This document shows positions 29,473 to 37,059 of a DNA stretch of 64,000 bases, piece after piece (positions within the stretch are counted from its first letter, which is position 1; each line of letters starts with the position of its first letter). The DNA comes from a virus. Position numbers and translations under genes: made by a program. Location of the stretch: IMG/VR virus record IMGVR_UViG_3300032893_000763, positions 1 to 64,000 of that record; one strand, 5' to 3'. The notes below the pieces were generated by a model that did no database searches, was not told the DNA's origin, and was given only the letters and a program-made list of their open reading frames with translations.

Positions 29473-29602
29473 TCTCCCACGCCCAAGCGTTGCAGCGGTA
29501 GATGACCTCGATGCCGGAGATGTGCTGGTAGTGCTTCCGAGCGATGCGCTCCCACACGCCAGTGGTGACGGGGGAGAGGCGTCCGTAGCGGTCAGTGTTC
29601 AC
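29390..29602 (-). CDS. Hypothetical protein, 70 aa
   Basis: GTG start at 29,602. MNTDRYGRLSPVTTGVWERI (valine-coded start shown as Met) with an EVIYRCNAWAWEIIGGPEDG core. Second gene of a minus-strand pair under promoter 4; overlaps the tail of the methyltransferase by 83 bp. Unknown. Confidence 0.55.
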   Translation of the reverse strand: MNTDRYGRLSPVTTGVWERIARKHYQHISGIEVIYRCNAWAWEIIGGPEDGRRYTGLAVAQHAATRHFSR

Positions 29603-29610
29603 GGTGGCTC

Positions 29611-29772
29611 CTAGAAGATGTGGACGTTGGTGGTGATCCAGGTGACGGCGGCGACGACATCCGCGACGTGGCCGTGGCCGAAGCCCGGCGTCGGCGTGGT
29701 GATCGTCTCCAAGACTGCCTCGGCGCACGCGGTGAGGGCGGCTGCGAGGGAGAGGAGGAGTGCCTTGGTCAT
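29611..29772 (-). CDS. Small secreted or membrane protein, 53 aa
   Basis: MTKALLLSLAAALTACAEAV is signal-peptide-like, with ALTAC resembling a lipobox; the remainder ends in AAVTWITTNVHIF. Leaderless from palindrome-GATAC promoter 4. Possibly an exported lipoprotein-like peptide. Confidence 0.55.
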   Translation of the reverse strand: MTKALLLSLAAALTACAEAVLETITTPTPGFGHGHVADVVAAVTWITTNVHIF

Positions 29773-29824
29773 GTCCTAAGTATCGGCCTCCCAGGGTAAG
29801 AGGGCATCCCTCGGAAGGGTGAAA
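29773..29824 (-). promoter_or_regulatory. Palindrome-GATAC promoter 4 (minus strand)
   Basis: Minus strand: TTTCACCCTTCCGAGGGATG, 32 nt, GCCGATACTTAGGAC directly before ATG 29,772. Confidence 0.75.
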
Positions 29825-29876
29825 TGCTACTCTTGATGGGTCACAACTTGGACTGAGGAAGGGAGGGACAAACTAC

Positions 29877-30092
29877 ATGGCGAAGGCGAAGAAGACGCAG
29901 GCGGAGATCGTGCTCACGACCCTGGCTCGTCGCAAGACGGGCTTCACGGACGCGGAGTTGATCGAGGCCACCGGGATCACGTTCGCGGACACGATCCGCT
30001 CGACGCTCAAGCGTGCGGGCAAGGTCGTCGCGGTCGGCACCAAGACCGACAAGACGACGGGCCGCACCGTCAAGACGTGGGGCGTGGCGTAG
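29877..30092 (+). CDS. Small helix-turn-helix-like protein, 71 aa
   Basis: MAKAKKTQAEIVLTTLARRK, a winged-helix-like helix pair (FTDAELIEATGITFADTIRS) and a wing (GKVVAVGTKTDKTTGRTVKT). Ribosome site GAAGGGAGGGA; TGCTACTCT extended -10 upstream. Candidate DNA-binding regulator; target unknown. Confidence 0.6.
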   Translation: MAKAKKTQAEIVLTTLARRKTGFTDAELIEATGITFADTIRSTLKRAGKVVAVGTKTDKTTGRTVKTWGVA

Positions 30093-30168
30093 GCCCGCCC
30101 CCCCGCGCACGCACGGCTAGGCGATACGACCGTGTGGGAGTCAACAGGCCGATCTCCCCGGCCACCGA

Positions 30169-30194
30169 GAAGGGCTCCCCGGCGGGAGCCCTTC
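30169..30194. terminator. Bidirectional terminator hairpin
   Basis: GAAGGGCTCCC, loop CGGC, GGGAGCCCTTC, between the convergent genes ending at 30,092 and 30,196. Confidence 0.75.
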
Positions 30195-30195
30195 G

Positions 30196-30516
30196 CTATT
30201 CGGGCTCGTGGACGGCGGCAGCGAAGGCGAAGAAGTCGTCCATGATGCCCTCGATGGTGGGGTCGAGGAACTGCGCGAGCAGCTTCCCGTCCCGCGACCG
30301 GCGCACCTGCGAGGAGACGATCCTGCCTCCGACAAGCTCCTGCGCGAGGACGACGGCACCACGGTAGCTCGGGAGGCCCGTCACCGTCTTGCACGTCATG
30401 TCGTCGCGGAGGAACCGCACTGTGTAGTTGTCTGTCATGCCAGGGAGTCTCTCCGCGAGCGCCTCCTTCTTACGCCGGTTGCAGTCGGGGCAGTTGATCG
30501 GAAGGCGGATGTCCAC
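30196..30516 (-). CDS. Hypothetical protein with CPDC motif, 106 aa
   Basis: GTG start at 30,516 just after a TAGGGT -10 (leaderless). NCPDCNRRKKEALAERL is a half zinc knuckle, then DNYTVRFLRDDMTCKTVTGL and a helical C-terminus. An internal ATG (MTDNYTVRF) is an alternative start. Divergent from promoter 5, with which it shares the palindrome. Confidence 0.55.
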   Translation of the reverse strand: MDIRLPINCPDCNRRKKEALAERLPGMTDNYTVRFLRDDMTCKTVTGLPSYRGAVVLAQELVGGRIVSSQVRRSRDGKLLAQFLDPTIEGIMDDFFAFAAAVHEPE

Positions 30517-30518
30517 AA

Positions 30519-30570
30519 TATCACCCTATCGGGTGATGCACTCTTGGCGCAGACGGCCGATACTTGGGAC
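30519..30570 (+). promoter_or_regulatory. Palindrome-GATAC promoter 5
   Basis: ATCACCCTATCGGGTGAT (perfect arms), 32 nt, GCCGATACTTGGGAC before ATG 30,571. The same palindrome lies at the start of the divergent minus-strand gene. Confidence 0.8.
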
Positions 30571-30762
30571 ATGAGCTACACACCGATCAACACAATCCGC
30601 GTCAACGGCACCCTGTTCGTCATGAGCGAGCGCACGTTCAACGACGTGTGCGAGGGTGCGCGGCTGGCGCAGGCGGAGGCCACCGCGAAGGACGTGCGGA
30701 ACTCCGTCGAGGCCCCGACCATGTGGGGCGAGGAGATCGACCCTCGCCTCGGGAGGATCTAA
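30571..30762 (+). CDS. Hypothetical protein, 63 aa
   Basis: Leaderless from promoter 5. MSYTPINTIRVNGTLFVMSE then a helix (AEATAKDVRNSVEAP). The stop overlaps the next ATG. Unknown. Confidence 0.6.
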   Translation: MSYTPINTIRVNGTLFVMSERTFNDVCEGARLAQAEATAKDVRNSVEAPTMWGEEIDPRLGRI

Positions 30763-30986
30763 TGGCACCGACCGTGAACAACCTCGGCGGCAAGATGTAC
30801 GGCGACGGCGAGTACGTGTGCGAGTTCGAGAACGCCTCGTCCGACCTCTGCCCGACCACCGCTCTCCTGCTCTCCCCCTCGGGGCAGTGCTACACGACGC
30901 CCCTCCAGTCGGACGAGCAGGCCAACATCGCCACCGCCCGCAAGCTCATCCTCATCGTGCGGGCGAAGGAAGGAGCACTCTCGTGA
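30762..30986 (+). CDS. Hypothetical protein, 74 aa
   Basis: GDGEYVCEFENASSDLCPTT and a C-terminal helix (ANIATARKLILIVRAKEG). Coupled on both sides. Confidence 0.55.
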   Translation: MAPTVNNLGGKMYGDGEYVCEFENASSDLCPTTALLLSPSGQCYTTPLQSDEQANIATARKLILIVRAKEGALS

Positions 30987-31552
30987 ACGACGAGACGACA
31001 CACGCAGTCTTCGCCACCACGCACCAACACGAGCGAGTCCGCGTGTCGGACGCCCTCGGCTGGCGCGAGGCACAGCGAGAGTGGCAGCGGCTCGACCTGC
31101 TTCGGCTCGCCGGGCTCATGCCGCACGTCAAGCACCTGGAGGTTCGCTCGACGGACGATCCCGGCTACATCTCGGCCCGGCTCTCGTTCCTGCACCGCAG
31201 GCCCGTGCTCAAGGGCTCGCGCGGCTACGCCGACTCCAAGGGGTCGGGGTGGGGCAACGAGTACACCGGCAAGGAGAAGGCGGCTCGCAAGGCGTGGAGC
31301 CTGTTCGCGCCGACGTTCCGCGCATCGTGGGACAAGGATCGGGACAAGTTCCGCCGGTCGCAGGGCAAGGCCCCGCTCATGGAGCGCACGGGCGTGCAGG
31401 GCTCGGGCGGCTGGTACTACTGGCCGAACGGCACCACGGCAGCACAGGGCCTCTCCTCGCTCGCCACGCTGTGCGAGCGGCGCGGGCTCATCGTCCAGGG
31501 CCTCAACGACAAGTGGTTCGCTCTCGACTTGAGCGAGCCGGAAGGAGTCTGA
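30983..31552 (+). CDS. Hypothetical protein, 189 aa
   Basis: GTG start. The N-terminal half has WREAQREWQRLDLLRLAGL; the C-terminal half holds WYYWPNGTTAAQGLSSLATL and ends in an acidic tail. No family recognised. Confidence 0.6.
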   Translation: MNDETTHAVFATTHQHERVRVSDALGWREAQREWQRLDLLRLAGLMPHVKHLEVRSTDDPGYISARLSFLHRRPVLKGSRGYADSKGSGWGNEYTGKEKAARKAWSLFAPTFRASWDKDRDKFRRSQGKAPLMERTGVQGSGGWYYWPNGTTAAQGLSSLATLCERRGLIVQGLNDKWFALDLSEPEGV

Positions 31553-31553
31553 C

Positions 31554-31772
31554 ATGAAGCGCAGCCGGTTCCAAGCGTTGTTCAACGACTGCCCCGGTGC
31601 AGTGCTCGGCTCCGGGCCGGAGATGTCCAACCCTGGCCGCATCATCGTGGAGTCCGAGGACTCCGTGCGGGCCATCGAGTACATGCGCACCAAGACCAAG
31701 ATGCTCCGCATCGAGCCGCACACGCGGTGGTGCGAGGGCATCGTCATCGTCTTCGACTGGAAGGAGAACTGA
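31554..31772 (+). CDS. Hypothetical protein, 72 aa
   Basis: MKRSRFQALFNDCPGAVLGS, then IIVESEDSVRAIEYMRTKTK; alpha/beta. ATG 1 nt after the previous stop. Confidence 0.55.
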   Translation: MKRSRFQALFNDCPGAVLGSGPEMSNPGRIIVESEDSVRAIEYMRTKTKMLRIEPHTRWCEGIVIVFDWKEN

Positions 31773-31773
31773 G

Positions 31774-31965
31774 ATGGGCGACGAACTTCCGATCTACGTC
31801 CACGTCCGCACCGGCTCGCGTGAGTGGCAGTACCGCTTCACGCAGGGCGTCGGCATCGAGCGCCGGTACTACCGGCAGGCGACCCTCAAGTGGAGCAAGT
31901 GGGAGCCCGAGCCGAACTCCAGCGTCTCGGACGCGGTGCTCACGCTCATGGTCGAGATGCGCTAG
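31774..31965 (+). CDS. Hypothetical protein, 63 aa
   Basis: MGDELPIYVHVRTGSREWQY, aromatic- and Trp-rich. GAAGGAGA ribosome site upstream. Convergent with the minus-strand gene ending at 31,962. Confidence 0.55.
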   Translation: MGDELPIYVHVRTGSREWQYRFTQGVGIERRYYRQATLKWSKWEPEPNSSVSDAVLTLMVEMR

Positions 31966-32618
31966 CCGAACAGGCGCTTCCAGAAGCCGGGGCTCTCTAC
32001 GGGCTCCGGCTTCTGTGCGGGCTCTACGATGTAGCGCGGGAAGTCGAGGCGCTCGAAGCCCTGGCCCATGTGCTCCGCGAGCACCACGAGCCCGCGTGCG
32101 AGCCCGTCGAGCCGCTCCAGGACTTCGGCGTGCTGCTCGTGCATGTCCCGAGCCACGGCCGCGATCAGGGCCTCCAGGGCCTCGGTGTCGAGCCCCTCGA
32201 CCACGGAGGGGTCGAACGTCTCAAGCTTCGGGCCGTAGTCCTTCTCGACCAACTCCTCCCCGAGGTCGAACTCGTCCTCGGCCTCTGCCTCGGCCTCATC
32301 ACCGACCTCGAAGGGCTCGTCGGCGTCGGCGGCTTCGCGGGTGCCCGGCTGCGTGCCGGTGTAGTCCGTGTAGTCCATCTCGACCACCACGCCCGCCGCC
32401 TCGGCCGATCCCCGGAAGGAGCGACGGCCGCGAGCTTCGGCAGCTTGTGCCGACCGGCCCACACCGACGCCTTCGAGATTGTCGGCCGCGCCCGGCTGCC
32501 TGCCGTGGATCACACGCTCTCCGGGCTTGTGCGGGTCTACCTCGCCCGCAAGCACGAGTGCCCTGCGCTTGGCCTGGATACGGGCCGTGAGGTCTTGACT
32601 CTCTGCGTCCAGTCCCAT
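31962..32618 (-). CDS. Acidic hypothetical protein, 218 aa
   Basis: ATG at 32,618 lies 7 nt after TACACT, hence leaderless. Basic N-terminus (LTARIQAKRRALVLAGEVD), long acidic middle (VGDEAEAEAEDEFDLGEELV), helical coiled coil (ARDMHEQHAEVLERLDGLAR) and C-terminal FWKRLFG that could be amphipathic. On the opposite strand from the structural genes. No family recognised. Confidence 0.6.
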   Translation of the reverse strand: MGLDAESQDLTARIQAKRRALVLAGEVDPHKPGERVIHGRQPGAADNLEGVGVGRSAQAAEARGRRSFRGSAEAAGVVVEMDYTDYTGTQPGTREAADADEPFEVGDEAEAEAEDEFDLGEELVEKDYGPKLETFDPSVVEGLDTEALEALIAAVARDMHEQHAEVLERLDGLARGLVVLAEHMGQGFERLDFPRYIVEPAQKPEPVESPGFWKRLFG

Positions 32619-32670
32619 GCCGGAAGTGTACCAGGCGTTCAACTCGGCCCGCTTCGGCTAGAATCGGGGC

Positions 32671-33774
32671 ATGAAGGTGATGATGCTCCTCAACGAGGAC
32701 GGGCAGCCCTGCGCCTACCACTTCGGCCCGGAAGGCACCGTCTTCCGCTTCTCCGCAGACGACGCCGACGCACAGGCAATCGCGTTCACCAAGGCTGTGA
32801 ACGACGGCATCGAGCGCGGAGAGGAGATCGAGGGCGAGGCTGCGCTCCAGGTGGCCGAGGTCATCAAGGAGGCTGCGGCTGGCACCGTCGTCTGGAACGG
32901 CGAGGACGGCCTCAACGACTGGCGCGACGACATCCAGGCTTCGCTTCCGCGCGACTCGTCCGGCTCCGGCCCCTACGCCGAGATCGGCGGCACCTACAGC
33001 TTCTACGTCGAGGACATCTCGCGCGACGGCACCAAGGCCCTCGTCTGCGGATGGGGCAGCGGCCAGTCCGAACACTACGTCGTCCCGATCACGGTCAACG
33101 CCGAGGGCGAGCCCTGCGCCGCGCCGAAGGACAAGTGGGTCAAGGTCGAGGAGCAGTACGTCGCCACGCTCAAGGCCGGGCGCAAGTTCTCCTCGAAGCA
33201 CCTGGAGGCGATGAAGACGGCGCATGAGGCGCTCGGCAAGCTCATCGCCGTCGGGGACGCCGAGCGCGAGGCTCCGGCCAACGAGAAGGGTGACGAGCCC
33301 ACCGAGAAGTCCGCGCTCGCGTACACGGTCGAGAAGGCGAACAGCGCGATGCGCTACACGCTCGGCCCGTTGTACGCTCCGATGCGCGAGGACGCCCACA
33401 AGGAGTGGATCGAGGCGGACGAGTTGCAGAAGTCCGTCCACGACTTCGTGCGCGACTCGGCCGAAAATGGTCGGCGCATCAACCTCCAGCACGGCGACCT
33501 CGGAGACATCCAGTGCGGCGAGTGGGTCGAGTGCCTGGCGTGGCCGTACGAGCACACGATCAAGGTGCGCAACGCCGCAGGCGAGGAGCACGAGGTCGAG
33601 ATGCCTGCGGGCACCGTCTACCTCGGGGTCGTGTGGGACGAGGAGTATTGGGACGTGGAGAAGTCCCGCCCGAAGGGCATCGACGGCTACTCCCTCGGCG
33701 GTCGCGCGATGAAGGTGCGCGGGACGAGCGAGGCGCTCAAGTCGATGGGCTACAAGGTTCAGAAGACCGCCTAG
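32671..33774 (+). CDS. XkdF-like putative prohead protease
   Basis: 367 residues. ATG 6 nt after TAGAAT (leaderless). The C-terminal half (LYAPMREDAHKEWIEADELQ, RRINLQHGDLGDI, TVYLGVVWDEEYWDVEKS, GYSLGGRAMKVRG) follows the XkdF family layout: D/E..H and a GxSLGG turn. XkdF proteins are proposed serine proteases of the assembling prohead. The N-terminal ~180 residues are extra and not recognised. Confidence 0.7.
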   Translation: MKVMMLLNEDGQPCAYHFGPEGTVFRFSADDADAQAIAFTKAVNDGIERGEEIEGEAALQVAEVIKEAAAGTVVWNGEDGLNDWRDDIQASLPRDSSGSGPYAEIGGTYSFYVEDISRDGTKALVCGWGSGQSEHYVVPITVNAEGEPCAAPKDKWVKVEEQYVATLKAGRKFSSKHLEAMKTAHEALGKLIAVGDAEREAPANEKGDEPTEKSALAYTVEKANSAMRYTLGPLYAPMREDAHKEWIEADELQKSVHDFVRDSAENGRRINLQHGDLGDIQCGEWVECLAWPYEHTIKVRNAAGEEHEVEMPAGTVYLGVVWDEEYWDVEKSRPKGIDGYSLGGRAMKVRGTSEALKSMGYKVQKTA

Positions 33775-33778
33775 TGGC

Positions 33779-34078
33779 ATGGCTCCGGGAGACGAGAACC
33801 TCACAGTGAGTCTTCTCCGCGCGGAGATCCGCGCGGCCCGCGCTGAGGATCGCAACGAGTTCTTCATGGAACTCGACAAGAGACTCAAGCCGGTGCACGA
33901 CCACATCGCCGCGATCAATCGGGGCGAGTTCACGGACGGCTTCAAGGCCGGAATCCTCCGCGTCGTCGGAGAGCAGGTCGTCAGCCGGTGGACGATGAAG
34001 GCGAACAAGGCCGTCGTCTACACCGCCATCGTGGCGCTCGCTACGCTCGCCACCAACATCGCTCTCATCGTCCACTAG
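33779..34078 (+). CDS. Small C-terminally anchored protein, 99 aa
   Basis: A charged coiled-coil N-terminal two-thirds (LLRAEIRAARAEDRNEFFME) followed by one transmembrane helix (VVYTAIVALATLATNIALIV). A second holin candidate or membrane accessory; unknown. Confidence 0.6.
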   Translation: MAPGDENLTVSLLRAEIRAARAEDRNEFFMELDKRLKPVHDHIAAINRGEFTDGFKAGILRVVGEQVVSRWTMKANKAVVYTAIVALATLATNIALIVH

Positions 34079-34087
34079 GCTCCCGCC

Positions 34088-34438
34088 ATGTCGGCCAGGG
34101 TGTGCGACCGCTGCTCCGTCCGGTGGCCGAAGGGCGAGGAGTTCAAGAAGTGCCCCGGCTGCGGGCGCAACACGCAGTTCCGCGTGCACATCGAGGCGGA
34201 GGACGGGTGGGAGGATCGCTACCTCGACGCTCAGCGGGCGAATAGCGCCATGCCTGCCGTCGAGTCCCGCACCGACGCCGACCGGCTCGACCGCTTCCAG
34301 AAGGCCGGGCTCGACCTCGCGCGGGCGCTGGAGTTCGCCGGGAACCGGCACGTGGATCTCTCGCTGTTCGAGCGCCTCCGGGGGCAGGGGTGCCCGCTGG
34401 AGACTGCCGTCGAGATCGTCGGCCCGATAGACTCCTAG
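34088..34438 (+). CDS. Zinc-ribbon protein, 116 aa
   Basis: VCDRCSVRWPKGEEFKKCPGCG is a classical zinc ribbon; the C-terminal half is helical (GLDLARALEFAGNRHVDLSL). Leaderless after TAGGCT. Homologous-looking small zinc-ribbon proteins are common beside phage structural genes; role unknown. Confidence 0.65.
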   Translation: MSARVCDRCSVRWPKGEEFKKCPGCGRNTQFRVHIEAEDGWEDRYLDAQRANSAMPAVESRTDADRLDRFQKAGLDLARALEFAGNRHVDLSLFERLRGQGCPLETAVEIVGPIDS

Positions 34439-34440
34439 AC

Positions 34441-34818
34441 GTGAGCCGGACTGAGATCCCCGTCTACGCGGTCAACCGCGTAGCCTACGAGCCGTACGAC
34501 GCCGTGAACGGCGATCCGACCAACGGCATGTACTTCGCGGACAACGGCGGCTACACGTGGCTGGAGATCGACAACCCCGGCTCGCTGCCGATCACCGTCG
34601 GCGCGGTCGTCTCGGTGGACGCGGTGGACGACATCGTGATCCCGGACAAGGAGATCGAGGTCGATCCCGGCTCGGCCGTGCACTTCGGCCCGTTCCCGAA
34701 GAAGTGGTACTCGCAGCCCGACCTCTCGGTCTACTTCGAGGTCGATCCCGACGGGGTGTACGGCGATGAAGGCACGTGCCTCACGTTCTCCGCCTACGAA
34801 CTCTCCAGCGTGATCTAA
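34441..34818 (+). CDS. Beta-rich small structural protein, 125 aa
   Basis: GTG start after TAGACT (leaderless). Strand-rich with DNPGSLPITVGAVVSVDAVD and GSAVHFGPFPKKWYSQPDL. Composition fits a head decoration or appendage protein; not recognised. Confidence 0.55.
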   Translation: MSRTEIPVYAVNRVAYEPYDAVNGDPTNGMYFADNGGYTWLEIDNPGSLPITVGAVVSVDAVDDIVIPDKEIEVDPGSAVHFGPFPKKWYSQPDLSVYFEVDPDGVYGDEGTCLTFSAYELSSVI

Positions 34819-35351
34819 TGGGCTACGCTCCGGTCACGCTCATCAAGACTCCGCCTGCCGATCCGGTCGCTGGCACGTCGCTCACCGTCCTGGACGACAC
34901 GGGCGACCGCTACCCGGCGACTCCGTTCACCGGCCTCGTCTTCCCGCTCCAGACCATCCCCACCATCGGCGTGAACGCCGAGGAGGTCACGGTCACGGAG
35001 GTCGAGGGCGACACGCTCACCATCGTGCGTGGTGACTCGCCCATCGCCATCACGTCGGGCCTCCAGTTGTGGGCGACTCGCACGCAGACGAACTACGACA
35101 ACGGCGCAACCGTGACGCTCTCGCAGGACTTCCCGGACACCGACACGACCGTCTACCTCATGCTGCGCACACCGCAGGGCGAGGTCGGCCGCTACGGGAC
35201 GGCGCTCTCCTCCGTGGACGGCGAGGGTGTGACGACGTACAGCTTCGAGTTCGTCGTCAACGAGTCCGGCCAGTGGTACTACGGGTGGGCGAGCGATCAG
35301 CGTGTCGAGCCCGAGCAGGACTTCTACGTCCGGTTCTCCGAGGTTCTGTAG
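34818..35351 (+). CDS. Putative tail or head appendage protein, 177 aa
   Basis: The N-terminal part (GTSLTVLDDTGDRYPATPFT; EVTVTEVEGDTLTIVRGDSP) resembles short beta domains common in phage virion proteins; the second half ends in an Ig-like segment (YSFEFVVNESGQWYYGWASD). Overlaps both neighbours by 1 bp. Likely structural. Confidence 0.6.
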   Translation: MGYAPVTLIKTPPADPVAGTSLTVLDDTGDRYPATPFTGLVFPLQTIPTIGVNAEEVTVTEVEGDTLTIVRGDSPIAITSGLQLWATRTQTNYDNGATVTLSQDFPDTDTTVYLMLRTPQGEVGRYGTALSSVDGEGVTTYSFEFVVNESGQWYYGWASDQRVEPEQDFYVRFSEVL

Positions 35352-35869
35352 TGCCGCTCCCGCCCGGAGCAGACGAGTTCTCCCCGCCGGTCGGCGCTCC
35401 CTTCCCCGAAGGGATCGTGGTGCTCGGCGTGCCGGGGCCTGCCGGTGAAGGCGGCGGCGGATCGCTCAACGGCATCTCCAACCCGTCTGCCGGAATCCTG
35501 GAGGGTGTCCACGGAGGCGAGCTTCGGTTCTCGGACGAGAATGGTGCCGTGACGCTCCAGTCCGCCGGAGGCAGCGGTGTCGCCCTCGTTGACCCGAGCG
35601 GTGGAGAGATCCAGGTCAAGGGAGACGGCACCGTCTGGATTCACGCCACGGACGAGGACATCGTGGTCGAGGTCGGCGGCGGTGGCGAGTTCATCGTCGG
35701 CGGCACGGCAGGAGACAACCCCGCCAACATGAAGCTCCGCGTCAACGGGCGCGGCGTCGGCTTCTACGGCAACGACGCCATCGACCAACCGACCGTATCG
35801 GCCACCCCGAACGCACAGGACGTGGTTGACGCCCTCGTGGCGCTCGGGCTCGTGACGCAGGCGTCGTAG
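35351..35869 (+). CDS. Putative short tail-fibre/appendage protein, 172 aa
   Basis: GTG start. Gly/Ala-rich beta repeats (GGELRFSDENGAVTLQSAGG; GDGTVWIHATDEDIVVEVGG) and a C-terminal GNDAIDQPTVSATPNAQDVV then DALVALGLVTQ, an ending I associate with small trimeric phage appendages. Probably virion surface. Confidence 0.6.
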   Translation: MPLPPGADEFSPPVGAPFPEGIVVLGVPGPAGEGGGGSLNGISNPSAGILEGVHGGELRFSDENGAVTLQSAGGSGVALVDPSGGEIQVKGDGTVWIHATDEDIVVEVGGGGEFIVGGTAGDNPANMKLRVNGRGVGFYGNDAIDQPTVSATPNAQDVVDALVALGLVTQAS

Positions 35870-35886
35870 GGCGCTAGAATCCTGAC

Positions 35887-36120
35887 ATGGCCGCGTACAC
35901 GATCATCAACGGCACGGACTCGCAGTTGTCGAACGTGGACGGCTCCTCGACCAACGTGGACGCCCACACGTACAAGGATGGCGTGACGCTCGACTCGTCG
36001 CACCTGACGACGCTGCTCACCACGGCCGGGGTCGCAGTCGTGAAGGATCTCACCGGGGTCGCGGACGCCACGCAGAAGAAGCGCATCATCGCGGTCGCGT
36101 CCCTCTACGCCTCGACGTAG
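35887..36120 (+). CDS. Hypothetical protein, 77 aa
   Basis: ATG 6 nt after TAGAAT (leaderless). Ser/Thr-rich N-terminal half and a helical C-terminus (ATQKKRIIAVASLYAST). Small virion or accessory protein; unknown. Confidence 0.6.
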   Translation: MAAYTIINGTDSQLSNVDGSSTNVDAHTYKDGVTLDSSHLTTLLTTAGVAVVKDLTGVADATQKKRIIAVASLYAST

Positions 36121-36123
36121 CGC

Positions 36124-36294
36124 ATGTTCTACGCCATCACAGGAGCCGTGCTCGGCACCTACGAGGCGGTGGCAGTTACGACCAAGCGGGTGCCCACCGT
36201 GAGCGCCTGGAGCGCCCGGCGTCGGCACACGAGAGTGCTGGCCGTGGCGTGGGCTCTCGGGCTCGCGGTGCACCTGGCGAGGCACAAGCCGTGA
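36124..36294 (+). CDS. Small membrane protein, 56 aa
   Basis: MFYAITGAVLGTYEAVAVTT, TKRVPTVSAWSARRR and a C-terminal hydrophobic helix (VLAVAWALGLAVHL). The AxTTKR.PT motif followed by a helix recurs in small actinophage membrane proteins near structural genes. Unknown role. Confidence 0.6.
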   Translation: MFYAITGAVLGTYEAVAVTTKRVPTVSAWSARRRHTRVLAVAWALGLAVHLARHKP

Positions 36295-36422
36295 GCGACA
36301 AGCACAAGCACGAGCACAAGCCCGAGCTTGAAAAGGACGAGGAGGAAGTCAAGCCCGAGCTTGAACTCAACGACGCCGAGAAGGCGTTGGAGGAGCTTCT
36401 CGTGGAGGGCGACTTCTCCTAA
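36291..36422 (+). CDS. Small acidic repeat protein, 43 aa
   Basis: GTG start. VSDKHKHEHKPELEKDEEEV; two KPELE repeats, highly charged. Overlaps the previous stop. Confidence 0.45.
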   Translation: MSDKHKHEHKPELEKDEEEVKPELELNDAEKALEELLVEGDFS

Positions 36423-36430
36423 GAACCACT

Positions 36431-36462
36431 ACGGCCCCCGGACTCGATGCACCGGGGGCCGT
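36431..36462 (+). terminator. Terminator hairpin
   Basis: ACGGCCCCCGG, 10-nt loop, CCGGGGGCCGT, followed by CTTGG. Ends the plus-strand operon facing the minus-strand block. Confidence 0.7.
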
Positions 36463-36496
36463 CTTGGCGGGGGAGGGGGCTACCGGCCCCGCAAGC

Positions 36497-36769
36497 TCAT
36501 CGGTAGTTGGAGAGCGTCTCGCGCTCCCACGCTGCGACCTCCAGGCATCCGCCGGGGTCGTCGTGGATCGCGCAGCGGCGGCAGTAGCCGCACGGCTTCG
36601 GGGGGTGGCGCTTGACGAAGCCGACGCTCATGCACTGGAAGGTGTCCGAGCCGATCACGAGCAGGTCACCGACGCTCATGCTCGGGAGCCGGTAGCCGAT
36701 GGCCTCAAGCCGGTCGGCGTCGGCCTCGGTCACGCGGTTGAAGAACCGGAAGGCGTCCTCGGGGCTCAT
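36497..36769 (-). CDS. Hypothetical Cys-containing protein, 90 aa
   Basis: MSPEDAFRFFNRVTEADADR, SMSVGDLLVIGSDTFQCMSV and a zinc-like CGYCRRCAIHDDPGGC. Starts inside the stop of the 36-aa ORF. In-frame codons continue upstream without a start, so the two may be one frameshifted gene. Confidence 0.55.
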   Translation of the reverse strand: MSPEDAFRFFNRVTEADADRLEAIGYRLPSMSVGDLLVIGSDTFQCMSVGFVKRHPPKPCGYCRRCAIHDDPGGCLEVAAWERETLSNYR

Positions 36770-36876
36770 CGCCGGGAGGGAGCCGCTCCACTCGGTCGCC
36801 CGCGTGGGGCGGCCTCCTGGATGCGCGAGGCAATCGCGGAGACGACAGTGATGTGGGTGTTCTGTGAAGTGGTCAT
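36766..36876 (-). CDS. Short ORF under promoter 6, 36 aa
   Basis: MTTSQNTHITVVSAIASRIQ then a basic end. Leaderless from palindrome-GATAC promoter 6. May be the N-terminus of the 90-aa gene separated by a frameshift. Confidence 0.45.
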   Translation of the reverse strand: MTTSQNTHITVVSAIASRIQEAAPRGRPSGAAPSRR

Positions 36877-36930
36877 GTTCACAGTATCGGCCATATTCAC
36901 AGGTGTTGTGAATCACCCGAAAGAGTGAAG
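36877..36930 (-). promoter_or_regulatory. Palindrome-GATAC promoter 6 (minus strand)
   Basis: Minus strand: CACTCTTTCGGGTGATTC, 34 nt, GGCCGATACTGTGAAC directly before ATG 36,876. Confidence 0.7.
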
Positions 36931-36937
36931 ATGCGGC

Positions 36938-37004
36938 GGCGCGGAGCGGGCCTCGAACCCGCAACCTCCGATGCCTCGGGCTCTACCTCTTGAGCTACCC
37001 GCCC
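36938..37004 (-). tRNA. tRNA-like element with truncated anticodon arm
   Basis: D-arm GCTC-AAGAGGTA-GAGC, T-arm GCGGG-TTCGAGG-CCCGC and a 7-bp acceptor (one G.G mismatch, one G.U) are clear, but the anticodon arm is only CCGA-GGCA-TCGG plus AGGTT. The element is 67 nt instead of ~73-76. It therefore cannot present a normal 7-nt anticodon loop. Outside it, GCGGCG/CGCCGC extends the stem. Either a decayed elongator tRNA or a tRNA mimic. Confidence 0.55.
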
Positions 37005-37059
37005 GCCGCGTGCCGGTTGCACCCCGGCGGCGTCAGCCGGGAAGGAACCGGAAACCCTA

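Noticed and set aside
30140-30362. 73-aa minus-strand ORF across the terminator
   Set aside because: It covers the terminator hairpin and is in the wrong frame for the CPDC protein.
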